Assembly: GCA_023388055.1 (NCBI GenBank)
Contig: JAEWGW010000019.1
Coordinates: 281,888-345,887 of the forward strand
Length of the DNA: 64,000 nucleotides
Direction: 5' to 3'
Origin: Bacillota bacterium
GTDB taxonomy: Bacteria; Bacillota; Bacilli; Paenibacillales; NBRC-103111
Position numbers and translations under genes: made by a program. Every line of letters starts with the position of its first letter. Within the stretch, counting starts at the first letter, position 1. Positions 1 to 7,526 of the stretch are shown piece by piece. Under the pieces are notes generated by a model. That model was not told the origin of the DNA and did no database searches. It saw nothing but the letters and a program-made list of their open reading frames with translations.

Positions 1-576
1 GGGTATGAATATGCAGGCAGCCGGCAAGCCATCCAAACGGCAACCGTGCTGCCGGGATCCTCGGTGACGGTACGTTACGCATTTACCGTACCCGGTTCGG
101 AACAAGGGGAAAACCTTGTCCTGAAGGTGCAGGATGCGGTGACCGCCGCTCCTTACAAAACCGCTATCGCGGCGCTGTCCACAGGGCTGCAGAAGGCGGA
201 GGATAATCAATGGAACCTGTATCCGTTCCAGGTTAAGGTGAACCGCTGGACCTTGAATTCCAATTATGGGCCGGAAACCGGGTATACGTACGTCTACAAA
301 TTAAAGCTTGATTTGTCCATCAAGCGCGCTGAGGATATCCAGTTGGACAATGCATTTCCGCGGATTCTGGTAGAGCAGTATGATTCCTTTGACCGGCTTG
401 TTGGCAGCGGCAGCGCCACTCTCTACGGACAGGGGCGTCTCGTGAGCGGAGAAAACACGATTACCCTGCAGGGTGCTTCAGAAATGCTGGACATCCGGCA
501 TAAAATCCTAATTTATGAAGTTTTCAGTACACCCAATGGAGATGCCAAGCGTCTGCTGGGCCAATACAAGCAATAA
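1..576 (+). CDS. Unidentified protein, C-terminal part (5' end outside window)
   Basis: The frame is open from base 1 to the TAA at 574-576 (191 codons), so the gene starts upstream and the GTG at 46 is probably internal. I do not recognise a family. The visible part has alternating hydrophobic and polar stretches rich in Tyr, Gly and Thr (for example TYVYKLKLDLSIKRA), no membrane segment and no Cys, which would suit a secreted or surface beta-sheet domain; that is inference. It ends just before a strong terminator hairpin. Confidence 0.6.
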   Translation, partial: GYEYAGSRQAIQTATVLPGSSVTVRYAFTVPGSEQGENLVLKVQDAVTAAPYKTAIAALSTGLQKAEDNQWNLYPFQVKVNRWTLNSNYGPETGYTYVYKLKLDLSIKRAEDIQLDNAFPRILVEQYDSFDRLVGSGSATLYGQGRLVSGENTITLQGASEMLDIRHKILIYEVFSTPNGDAKRLLGQYKQ

Positions 577-605
577 TCCATCCATTTCACCAAATCAATA
601 AATGG

Positions 606-648
606 AAAAGTCCGGCCGCATCCAAGGGATGCCCAGCCGGACTTTTTT
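606..648. terminator. Bidirectional terminator between convergent genes
   Basis: An 11-bp perfect stem (606-616 with 636-646, AAAAGTCCGGC / GCCGGACTTTT) with T-runs on both strands. It separates the truncated plus-strand gene from the minus-strand VOC gene. Confidence 0.85.
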
Positions 649-662
649 GATGCTTTTGTCTA

Positions 663-1550
663 TTATTCCCTCGACCAGGCCGCTTCCAGCGCTGCCAGAT
701 CGAATTTCTTCATGCCCAGGAACGCCTTGGTGACCCGTTGGATTTCCTCGGGTGAACCCTCGGCCATTATCCGGTCCAGTTGCTCCGGCACAATTTGCCA
801 GGATACGCCGTACCGGTCCTTCAGCCATCCGCACTGCTCCGCCTCCGGAACAGCCGACAGCCTGTCCCAGTAATAATCGAGTTCCGCCTGATCCTTGCAC
901 CGGACCATAAAGGAGAGGGCTTCATTAAAGCCAAAATCCGCATCATAGCCATTGTCCATGGCGGTGAAGCTTTGGCCGCACAGGGTGAAGGAGGCGAAAT
1001 TAATCTTGGCCTGCTCCACTCTGGCTTCACCTTCTCCGTACCGGCTGATGAAACCCACGGTGGAATCGGGGAAGATCTCCGCATAGAAGCGGACGGCCTC
1101 CTCTGCTTGCCCGCAGACACCGCCGGAGAAAAGCAGATTGGGTGTGATGATCTGCTGGAGCTGCTCTCCGTCAACGAGCATGGGCTGCCAGCTCAGGCCG
1201 AACCGGTCCTGAATCCAGCCGTACCGGCGGCTGAAGGGATATTCCCCCAGAGGCATCAAGGTGCTGCTGCCTCCTTCCGCCAGGACGCTCCACAGCGCGT
1301 CCACCTCATCTGCGGTTGCGCAGGCCACCATGAAGGAGATGGAGGGGTTCAAGCGGAAATACGGGCCAGCGCTGATGGCTTGAAAGGGCTGGCCGGCCAA
1401 TTCAAAGCTGACCGACTCCGCATTGCCGGAAGGCGTATCCGGCAGGGTAGTGGCGGATGTAATGCCCGAACCGGGCAATAACCCGGTGTACAGCTGCACC
1501 GCCTCCTTGGCCTGGGTGTCAAACCAGAGGTGGGGAATAATCTTGTGCAT
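663..1550 (-). CDS. Tandem PhnB-like VOC (glyoxalase/bleomycin resistance fold) protein
   Basis: A 295-residue protein made of two homologous modules, about residues 3-135 and 140-280. Each opens with an I-x-P-x-L-x-F strand followed by EAVQLY or EAVRFY and closes with a matching motif, DRFGLSWQ in the first and DRYGVSWQ in the second. This is the PhnB-like subgroup of the vicinal oxygen chelate superfamily, often annotated as a 3-demethylubiquinone methyltransferase-like domain. Most members are single-module dimers; here one chain supplies both modules. Substrate unknown. Soluble, probably cytoplasmic. It stands alone, with its own terminator. Confidence 0.85.
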   Translation of the reverse strand: MHKIIPHLWFDTQAKEAVQLYTGLLPGSGITSATTLPDTPSGNAESVSFELAGQPFQAISAGPYFRLNPSISFMVACATADEVDALWSVLAEGGSSTLMPLGEYPFSRRYGWIQDRFGLSWQPMLVDGEQLQQIITPNLLFSGGVCGQAEEAVRFYAEIFPDSTVGFISRYGEGEARVEQAKINFASFTLCGQSFTAMDNGYDADFGFNEALSFMVRCKDQAELDYYWDRLSAVPEAEQCGWLKDRYGVSWQIVPEQLDRIMAEGSPEEIQRVTKAFLGMKKFDLAALEAAWSRE

Positions 1551-1602
1551 ACAAAACCTCCCAACAGATCATTTATGGCTGTTTAAAGCCCTGCCCAATT
1601 GG

Positions 1603-2769
1603 TTATTTCCAGGTGGGGTAAAGGGCGATCAGCTTATCGTCGTTATCCTTGGGGAATCCCCGGCCGTCCCGGTTGCCCACCAGAATATAGAGGGTGCCGT
1701 CAGGAGCCTCGGCTACAATGCGCAGGCGGCCCCACTCCTTCTTGTACAAGGAGCTGACGGAGGCGGAGCGGCCGCTGCTCTCCGGCATCACCTGCAAGAG
1801 CTGCTGCCCGGACAAGGCGGCTACCAGCAGCCGGCCCTTCCAGGGGCCTTGGGTGATGAACGTCATGCCGGAGGGAGCCCAGGTTTCGCTGCCGCTATGA
1901 GCCAGAGGGGCCAACAGCGGGACACCGTCCCGTGTATCCGTTTCGTCCCCCTGGATCAAGGGCCAGCCGTAGTTGGCGCCGGGGGTGATAATGTTCAATT
2001 CGTCATGGGCGCTTTGTCCATGCTCGGAGCTGAAGAGGGCGCCGGTATCCGGCTGCCAGGCCAACCCCTGGGGATTCCGGTGGCCCCAGCTGTAAACAGG
2101 GGAGCCGGTGAATGGGTTATCCCCAGGCACAGAACCATCCGGCGCAAGGCGGAGTATTTTGCCGGCCAGGCTGTCCTTTTGCTGGGCCAGCTCCCGTTTG
2201 GCGGCATCGCCTGTGGTGATATACAAGAACCCGTCGGGTCCGAATTTTAGCCGTCCGCCGTTATGGGTGCTGCTTCCGGGAATGTCGTCGATCAGGGTGG
2301 ATTCAACTTTGGCGGCATCCTGACCGATGGAGAGGCGGAGCACACGGTTTTTAACAGCATCGCCGTTCCGGTAGGTCTGGTATACATAAGCGGTACCATT
2401 CCCGGCAAAGCTGGGGTCCAGGACAAGCCCCAACAATCCGCCTTCTCCCAAGCCTGTGGAAGGCAGCTCCAGCAGGGGGGCCTCCCGGACCTTGTCGCCT
2501 TCAATGACACGAAGAAAACCCGGCCGTTCCGTGAAGAAAATCCGCCCATCCGGAGCAAATGCCAATTCCCATGGCAGCTGCAAGCCTTCCGCCAGCACCT
2601 GGGTCCGGTAAGGGAAATCATCGGCCTGTGGTGCCGCCGATTCGACAGCTGCTGAGGAAGCAGCCGGAGAGGCTGCGCTGCCGGTTCCCGGTGAAGCTTC
2701 CTCCCGGACAGCGCAGCTAGCCGTGAGCAGCAAAAGGGCAGCGCTTCCAGCCGCTGCGAGCTTGTGCAT
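1603..2769 (-). CDS. PQQ-type glucose/sorbosone dehydrogenase-like lipoprotein
   Basis: Start chosen at the ATG of MHKLAAAGSA, because GGAGG lies about 8 bases upstream, whereas an ATG five codons earlier overlaps that ribosome site. The 388-residue product has a lipoprotein signal with lipobox LTAS-C near residue 19, then a low-complexity Ala/Ser linker, then a six-bladed beta-propeller of the glucose/sorbosone dehydrogenase family. Family signatures include THNGGRLKFGPDGFLYITTG, GHRNPQGLAW and EHGQSAHDELNIITPGANYG. Related soluble aldose dehydrogenases oxidise sugars with PQQ and calcium outside the membrane. Whether this host makes PQQ cannot be seen here. An inverted repeat at 2843-2893 lies in its upstream region. 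Confidence 0.85.
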   Translation of the reverse strand: MHKLAAAGSAALLLLTASCAVREEASPGTGSAASPAASSAAVESAAPQADDFPYRTQVLAEGLQLPWELAFAPDGRIFFTERPGFLRVIEGDKVREAPLLELPSTGLGEGGLLGLVLDPSFAGNGTAYVYQTYRNGDAVKNRVLRLSIGQDAAKVESTLIDDIPGSSTHNGGRLKFGPDGFLYITTGDAAKRELAQQKDSLAGKILRLAPDGSVPGDNPFTGSPVYSWGHRNPQGLAWQPDTGALFSSEHGQSAHDELNIITPGANYGWPLIQGDETDTRDGVPLLAPLAHSGSETWAPSGMTFITQGPWKGRLLVAALSGQQLLQVMPESSGRSASVSSLYKKEWGRLRIVAEAPDGTLYILVGNRDGRGFPKDNDDKLIALYPTWK

Positions 2770-2842
2770 ATCATCCGCCTCCATTCATTTTAACATGGTA
2801 TTGGTAATCGTATCTTATTCGGTTTTGTACTTACCGGGGGCT

Positions 2843-2893
2843 CCCCCAAAAGTAATCGGAATCCGCTTCGAAGCATCTCGTCACTTTTGGGGG
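2843..2893. repeat. 11-bp inverted repeat upstream of the dehydrogenase gene
   Basis: CCCCCAAAAGT at 2843-2853 faces ACTTTTGGGGG at 2883-2893 across a 29-base loop that itself contains a CGCTTCGAAGC-type palindrome. It lies between the 3' end of the AraC gene and the start of the dehydrogenase gene, both minus strand. There is no T-run, so a simple terminator is unlikely. An operator, a leader hairpin or a remnant of a small repeat are all possible. Confidence 0.5.
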
Positions 2894-2932
2894 GGAATCA
2901 TTAATATTACCCGCCTCCGCCGGTTTTGAAAC

Positions 2933-3727
2933 CTAGAGGGGATGCCGGTTCTGCTGCCTGTATTCGCTGGGGGAGATGCCGTAGCACTTGCGGAACATCC
3001 GGCTGAAGTGGGTATAGCTGGTGAACCCGCAGGCGAAGGCTGCTTCCTCCAGGGTAACGTTGTCGTAGAGAATATGCTCCCGGGCATGGTTCAGCCGCAT
3101 CAGTATGGCGTAATCCATTACGGAGCAGCCGTAGGCCTCCTTAAACAGCTCCGATGCCCGTGAGATTCCCAAGCCCCCGTGGGAGGCAATCTGCTTCAAG
3201 GTCATAGGCTGGGCCGAATGGGCTTCCATGTAGCTTTTCATTCGGGCTGCTGCCCGGGGGATGGGATGGGAGGAATAGGGGGAGAGACTGCGGCGGACGG
3301 ACAGGAGCAGGAGCCGGCCCAGATAATCCTGGGTTTCCGCATCCTGGTCGCGCAGTCTGCGGAACTCATAAACCAGATTTTTGAAGAGATTCAGGAACGG
3401 CTCATCCTGGCCCAGCTGGAGCTTGCGCTTAAAGTCCCCCTCCAGCCAATGGAGAGGTTCGCCCACGGTGCAGGACATATAATAATCTGCGCAGCGCACC
3501 GCCTTTTGTCCGTCAGGCAGCCCGGTCTCCAGCATATAGCTGTCCCCAGGTGCGGCAACCATCAGATCGCCGGGGGCATATTCCTGCGGCACCCCATTTA
3601 AGTGAATGCGGCTTTTTCCCTCCGCCTGGAAACGGAGCAAATAGTGGGGCAACAGCCGCCGGGAGGAATAGGGTTTGGTGTGAATGGAATACCCGCAGGC
3701 TATAACCGTACAGGGTGATATTTGCAT
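2933..3727 (-). CDS. AraC-family transcriptional regulator
   Basis: A 264-residue protein starting at MQISPCTV, with AGGAGG about 10 bases upstream. The N-terminal half (about 1-120) has the Gly/Pro pattern of a cupin sensor (NGVPQEYAPGDLMVAAPG). The C-terminal ~100 residues hold the double helix-turn-helix of the AraC family, ending FACGFTSYTHFSRMFRKCYG then SPSEYR. It is divergent from a sugar isomerase/oxidoreductase pair at 3865-5779, so it probably controls those genes in response to their sugar. That link rests only on position. Confidence 0.88.
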   Translation of the reverse strand: MQISPCTVIACGYSIHTKPYSSRRLLPHYLLRFQAEGKSRIHLNGVPQEYAPGDLMVAAPGDSYMLETGLPDGQKAVRCADYYMSCTVGEPLHWLEGDFKRKLQLGQDEPFLNLFKNLVYEFRRLRDQDAETQDYLGRLLLLSVRRSLSPYSSHPIPRAAARMKSYMEAHSAQPMTLKQIASHGGLGISRASELFKEAYGCSVMDYAILMRLNHAREHILYDNVTLEEAAFACGFTSYTHFSRMFRKCYGISPSEYRQQNRHPL

Positions 3728-3864
3728 GGATAAGGCTCCCTCCTGCATAAATAATCGGAAGATATGACAACCTGGCGGAAGATCGTTTCTGTTCAACCTG
3801 CCCAGGGTTTTTTTATAATAATAAGGGAAAATGAAAACGGTCGCAATCATTGGGGAGCTGGACG

Positions 3865-4626
3865 ATGAAAAGCAAAACGGCTGTGCAGCTGTACACACTG
3901 CGGGAGGAATGCCAGGCAGATTTTCCTTATGTGCTGAGGGAATTGAAGCGAATGGGGTGGGGCGGAGTACAATTTGCCGGCTATCACAGCAGCGAGCCCG
4001 AAGAGCTGGCAGCTATTCTGAAGGAGCTGAACCTGCAAACGGCGGGTTTGCATGTGGGGTATAACCGGTTTGTGGAGGAGCTGGACACGCTGGTCCAAGA
4101 AGCGCGGATTCTGGGTACCAAGGACTTGGTCTGTCCGGCCATTCCGGCAGATTTGCGTACTCCCGCAGGGTATATGGAGGTCCGCAGGGTGTTGAATGAA
4201 GCCGCCGCCCGGCTGAAAAGAGAGGGGATGCGGCTTAGCTACCACAATCATGCCTTCGAATTTGAGACCCTGGTAGAGGGGCGGACGGCGCTGGAATATC
4301 TCCTGGACCTGTGCCCCGAAAATCTGGTGCTGGCGGAGCTGGATGTGTATTGGGTGAAAAAGGGCGGGTATGATCCCGTGGCTTATTTGGCCCCATATCA
4401 AAACCGTATGCCCATTATCCATCTGAAGGATATGACCCGGGATGAGGAGCAGACCTTCGCTGAGATCGGGGAGGGTTCCATTGATTTTAAGCCGATCCTG
4501 AAGTGGGGTGAGGCCAATGGGGTGGAATGGTATGTGGTGGAGCAGGACCATTGCAGCCGCTCACCTATGGATTGTGTTGAAACAAGCTGGAGAAATCTGT
4601 CCCGGCTAATGAAGGGCCTTCTGTGA
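3865..4626 (+). CDS. Sugar phosphate isomerase/epimerase family protein (TIM barrel)
   Basis: A 253-residue protein; start at ATG 3865 preceded by GGGGAG seven bases upstream. The opening KTAVQLYTLREE and the metal-site strands YHNHAFEFE, LAELDVYWV and IIHLKDM fit the xylose-isomerase-like AP-endonuclease-2 fold used by IolE/IolI-type epimerases and sugar isomerases. The conserved His, Glu and Asp residues on these strands normally bind a divalent metal. The next gene is an NAD-dependent sugar oxidoreductase 85 bases downstream on the same strand. The pair therefore probably processes a sugar or inositol derivative. Exact substrate not predictable. Confidence 0.87.
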   Translation: MKSKTAVQLYTLREECQADFPYVLRELKRMGWGGVQFAGYHSSEPEELAAILKELNLQTAGLHVGYNRFVEELDTLVQEARILGTKDLVCPAIPADLRTPAGYMEVRRVLNEAAARLKREGMRLSYHNHAFEFETLVEGRTALEYLLDLCPENLVLAELDVYWVKKGGYDPVAYLAPYQNRMPIIHLKDMTRDEEQTFAEIGEGSIDFKPILKWGEANGVEWYVVEQDHCSRSPMDCVETSWRNLSRLMKGLL

Positions 4627-4711
4627 CACTTCATTGGTCATCGGTGCGGAGCGAACCGCAGCACGAATGGTTTCATTAAAGAAGTGCATTCCTAAAGGGG
4701 GAAAAAGAATC

Positions 4712-5779
4712 ATGGGCAAAAAGCTAAGAGTAGGCGTTGTAGGTACGGGCAATATCTTTGTGTCGGCGCATCTGGAGCCGCTGCTGCTGCATACAGAGCT
4801 TGAGGTAGTGGCCCTTTGTGATATCAAACGGGAGAAGGCGGAGCGGATCGCCTCAGAGCACCACATCCCGTTCGTATATGCTGATTACCGGGAGATGCTG
4901 GCGGAGCAGGAGTTGGATATCGTGGACATCTGCACACCCAACCTGCTCCATTCGCAGGTGGCGGTAGCGGCTCTGCAGGCAGGGGCGCATGTGTTTTGCG
5001 AAAAGCCGGATGCGGTCAGTCCGGAGGAGGCACAGCGGATGGCGGATGCCGCCGTGGAAGCGGGCAAACATCTGATGGTGATGCGGAACAACCGGTTTTC
5101 ACCCCAGGCTCAATTTTTGAAGCGGTATATCGAGGAAGGCCATGCAGGCGAGATTTATACCGGACGCTGCGGCTGGCTCCGCCGGAGAGGCATACCGGGA
5201 AAGGGCGGCTGGTTTACCACCAAGGAGCTGTCCGGCGGAGGGCCGCTGATTGACCTGGGTGTCCATTTTATTGACTTGGCCATTTGGCTGATGGGCAATC
5301 CCCGTCCGGTAGCCGTCAGCGGCGCCACCTACACCAAGTTTGCCAACAATGAGCTGTCCGACTCCATTCACAGCAGCTTCGGGGAAAAGCAGGAAAACGG
5401 CATCTTCGACGTGGAGGATCTGGCTACCGGCTTCATCCGCTTCGATAATGGCGCCACGCTCCAGCTTGAATTCAGCTGGGCCTCCAATGTGGGGGAGGAG
5501 ATGAACTTCGTCGAGCTGCGCGGTACGAAAGCGGGAGCCAGCATCAAAAAAGGGGAGCTGGGCGTATTTACTGAAACCGCGGGCCAGCTGACAGATCTGG
5601 TGCCTGTATTTAAGGGCAATCAGGGCCACGGCAATCATGGCAAACATCTGTATCATTTCGTCGACTGCATTCAAGGAAGGGCCACTCCCATCAACACCCC
5701 GGCCCAGGGCGTGGATATGATCAGGATATTGTCCGCCATCTACGAATCCGCCGCCGCAGGCAAGGAGATCCGGCTGTAG
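4712..5779 (+). CDS. Gfo/Idh/MocA-family oxidoreductase
   Basis: Start at ATG 4712 (MGKKLRVGVVG) with AAAGGGGG about 11 bases before; upstream in-frame codons do not look coding. The 355-residue protein has an N-terminal Rossmann fold (VGVVGTGNIF), the family EKP motif (FCEKPDAV) around residue 95, and the C-terminal DLGVHFIDLAIWLMG helix that holds the catalytic His/Asp pair. Such enzymes oxidise or reduce cyclitols and sugars with NAD(P). It follows the isomerase gene and probably shares its transcript. A hairpin at 5800-5875 ends the unit. Confidence 0.9.
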   Translation: MGKKLRVGVVGTGNIFVSAHLEPLLLHTELEVVALCDIKREKAERIASEHHIPFVYADYREMLAEQELDIVDICTPNLLHSQVAVAALQAGAHVFCEKPDAVSPEEAQRMADAAVEAGKHLMVMRNNRFSPQAQFLKRYIEEGHAGEIYTGRCGWLRRRGIPGKGGWFTTKELSGGGPLIDLGVHFIDLAIWLMGNPRPVAVSGATYTKFANNELSDSIHSSFGEKQENGIFDVEDLATGFIRFDNGATLQLEFSWASNVGEEMNFVELRGTKAGASIKKGELGVFTETAGQLTDLVPVFKGNQGHGNHGKHLYHFVDCIQGRATPINTPAQGVDMIRILSAIYESAAAGKEIRL

Positions 5780-5799
5780 GCAGCAGCTCGCTGTATAAG

Positions 5800-5875
5800 A
5801 AAAGCGCTGTTTTCCCTTAGGAGCTGCGAGTACTTATTTCGTCGCAGTCTCTTTGTGAGGGTAGCAGCGCTTTTT
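5800..5875. terminator. Bidirectional terminator with long loop
   Basis: Stem AAAAGCGCTG (5800-5809) with CAGCGCTTTT (5865-5874) and a T-run, closing a loop that holds a smaller CTGCGA/TCGCAG hairpin. It lies between the convergent oxidoreductase and CPBP genes. Confidence 0.65.
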
Positions 5876-5888
5876 GCGAAACATCGTT

Positions 5889-6668
5889 TTATGCGGCGGT
5901 AACCGCAGATGTAAATTCCTTGCGCGGCTGCAGGAGAAGCCAGATACAGGAGAACAGCAGAGCGGCTACCACCAGACTGTCAAACAGCATGGAGGCCTGG
6001 TCCTTCACCAAGAATTGTGTGAAATTATGCAGGAAGTGAAAGGCGATAAGCGGAAGCAGGGTTTTGTGCCGCACGTACAACAGCGAAAGGGACAGACCCA
6101 CCAAGAAGGCGTAAGCCAGCTGCAGCAGGGTGGCGGCCAGATCCTGCCCGCCCATCAGATTAAGCAGATGGGTAAGGGAGAAGAGCAAGCTGGAGGTGAG
6201 AACAGCGATACGAATGCCTTTTTGCAGCAGGATATTCAGGATCAGCCCGCGGTAAACGGTCTCCTCCACAAAACCCACCAGCAGGGCCAGACCCAGCAGT
6301 CCGATCCATTGTATAGCCGAAACTTCCCGGAAGCCGTTGGTCAATCCGTTGGTGATAACCAGAAGCACATCCGCCACCAGCGGCAGATAAAAGAGCAGCT
6401 CCTTGCGCGGGATGGAACCGAAGCTGCGGAAGCCGTAACGGGTGTAGCGTTTGCCGGTCAGCATATACAGGAGCACCAGGACGGCGATGGGAGCAAAAGC
6501 ATATGGAACCGGCGACTGGCTGGTTTTTTCCGTAATGGTGAGATAGGCTCCTGCGGCAAACAGGGCGAAAAACAGCATCACCTCAATCAGAACCACAGCC
6601 AGTACCGGGTGTTTTCCGGTAAAGCCGGACAATCCTTGTTTTTTTGTTGGTTGCACGTTATTCATCAT
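5889..6668 (-). CDS. CPBP-family intramembrane metalloprotease
   Basis: A 259-residue membrane protein with about seven hydrophobic segments. It carries all three CPBP/Abi signatures: EETVYRGLI (EExxxR), FSLTHLLNL (FxxxH) and HFLHNF (HxxxN). Family members are Rce1-like proteases or have immunity roles against peptides. The start at 6668 has GGAGGAGAACC just before it and overlaps the end of the PadR gene by 11 bases, so the two are translationally coupled and under the same PadR-controlled promoter. Confidence 0.9.
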   Translation of the reverse strand: MMNNVQPTKKQGLSGFTGKHPVLAVVLIEVMLFFALFAAGAYLTITEKTSQSPVPYAFAPIAVLVLLYMLTGKRYTRYGFRSFGSIPRKELLFYLPLVADVLLVITNGLTNGFREVSAIQWIGLLGLALLVGFVEETVYRGLILNILLQKGIRIAVLTSSLLFSLTHLLNLMGGQDLAATLLQLAYAFLVGLSLSLLYVRHKTLLPLIAFHFLHNFTQFLVKDQASMLFDSLVVAALLFSCIWLLLQPRKEFTSAVTAA

Positions 6669-7233
6669 GGTTCTCCTCCACAGCGGCACTTTGGTCCGCA
6701 TTATAATCCTTCTCTAGTTCCTTCTCCCGCAAATCCCCCAGCCACCGCTCGGCCATCTCCAGATAGCGGAAGCCGTAGGTCAGCACCGACAGCCGGTAGC
6801 GGTAATCCTCCGGATTGTCCAGTTCTTCGGTTTCCTTATCCACGATCTGTTTGACTACGGCAAGCCGTCCAAGCTCCTCCCGCAACGATCCATGGAAGGC
6901 GGCAAGCCGTTCCCTCCGCAAGGAGTCCTCCAAATAATCGTAGAAAAAAAACTTCAGCAGATGTTCGTTGCGGTTGCGGGTTAGGGGCTCTCCCAGCCAT
7001 TCCAGAAACTGTTTGCGGCCTGGTGTCTCCAGCGTGTACAACTTTTTGTTTTTGGCACCGTTCGATTCCACCAGTGAGACTGCTCCCTGCTCAGCAAGCC
7101 GTTTCAAGGCGGGATAAAGACTGCCATAGCTGGCCGTATAGAAGAAGCCGACGGATTGCTCGATGACGCTCTTCAAGCCGTAGCCGGTTTGGGGACCTTC
7201 CATTAATATGCCAAGGATCACATTATCGATCAT
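6658..7233 (-). CDS. PadR-family transcriptional regulator
   Basis: A 191-residue protein. N-terminal winged helix (about 1-85) has the PadR signature ILGILMEGPQTGYGLK followed by SYGSLYPALKRLAEQG. The C-terminal part (about 90-180) is helical and typical of Vir-type PadR dimerisation arms. It is the first gene of an operon with the CPBP protease. A 26-bp near-perfect palindrome sits just downstream of the promoter -10 box, which fits autorepression relieved by an effector or membrane stress. Confidence 0.92.
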   Translation of the reverse strand: MIDNVILGILMEGPQTGYGLKSVIEQSVGFFYTASYGSLYPALKRLAEQGAVSLVESNGAKNKKLYTLETPGRKQFLEWLGEPLTRNRNEHLLKFFFYDYLEDSLRRERLAAFHGSLREELGRLAVVKQIVDKETEELDNPEDYRYRLSVLTYGFRYLEMAERWLGDLREKELEKDYNADQSAAVEENHDE

Positions 7234-7248
7234 GTTTAGGCTCCTTCA

Positions 7249-7306
7249 TATCAAGTCGATATATCGAGTTGATACTATTATTATCCGGACAGTATCATTT
7301 TGTCAA
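7249..7306 (-). promoter_or_regulatory. padR promoter with 26-bp PadR operator
   Basis: Minus-strand promoter TTGACA (7301-7306), 17-base spacer, TAATAA (7278-7283). Immediately downstream, 7249-7274 is a palindrome matching in 12 of 13 half-site positions (TATCAA-G-TCGATA facing TATCGA-G-TTGATA). It covers the expected transcription start, so a bound dimer would block initiation. Confidence 0.85.
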
Positions 7307-7369
7307 CAATTAATAAGATAAGGTTGTCCATAAACGAAAAAGCCGCCCCTTCAAAGGGACAGCTTTGGT

Positions 7370-7525
7370 GTAAAAAAGCCACTCATGCTGGGGTTCCCGC
7401 TGCATCGAAGACCGATGAAATGTCAGTGAAGGCCCTCAAACCGGCTTTGCCGATTTCGAGGCTTCCATAACACATCCAGCCTGCGGCAGGGACCATGTTA
7501 TTTCAGGGCAGCGGTATGCGGTGGT
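7370..7525 (-). ncRNA. Candidate structured RNA with four-way-junction fold
   Basis: Read on the minus strand directly after the LTA-synthase stop codon, the ends pair as CCAC/GTGG, CAT/ATG, GCTG/CAGC and CCC/GGG, enclosing three hairpins. These are ATAACA...TGTTAT (7467-7501) with an inner CCTG/CAGG, CCTC-AAA-CGGC facing GCCG-TTT-GAGG (7432-7462), and CATCG-GTCTT-CGATG (7403-7417). The closing stem runs straight into a T-run near 7373-7378, like an intrinsic terminator. No known class recognised. It could be a 3' UTR element or an independent RNA. Confidence 0.45.
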
Positions 7526-7526
7526 T

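Noticed and set aside
2843..2893. Intrinsic terminator for the AraC gene
   Set aside because: Strong stem but no T-run on either strand; recorded only as an inverted repeat.
7370..7525. tRNA or 6S RNA explanation for the four-way fold
   Set aside because: No acceptor/CCA, no anticodon-arm or T-arm consensus, and no convincing long open-bubble hairpin as in 6S RNA.
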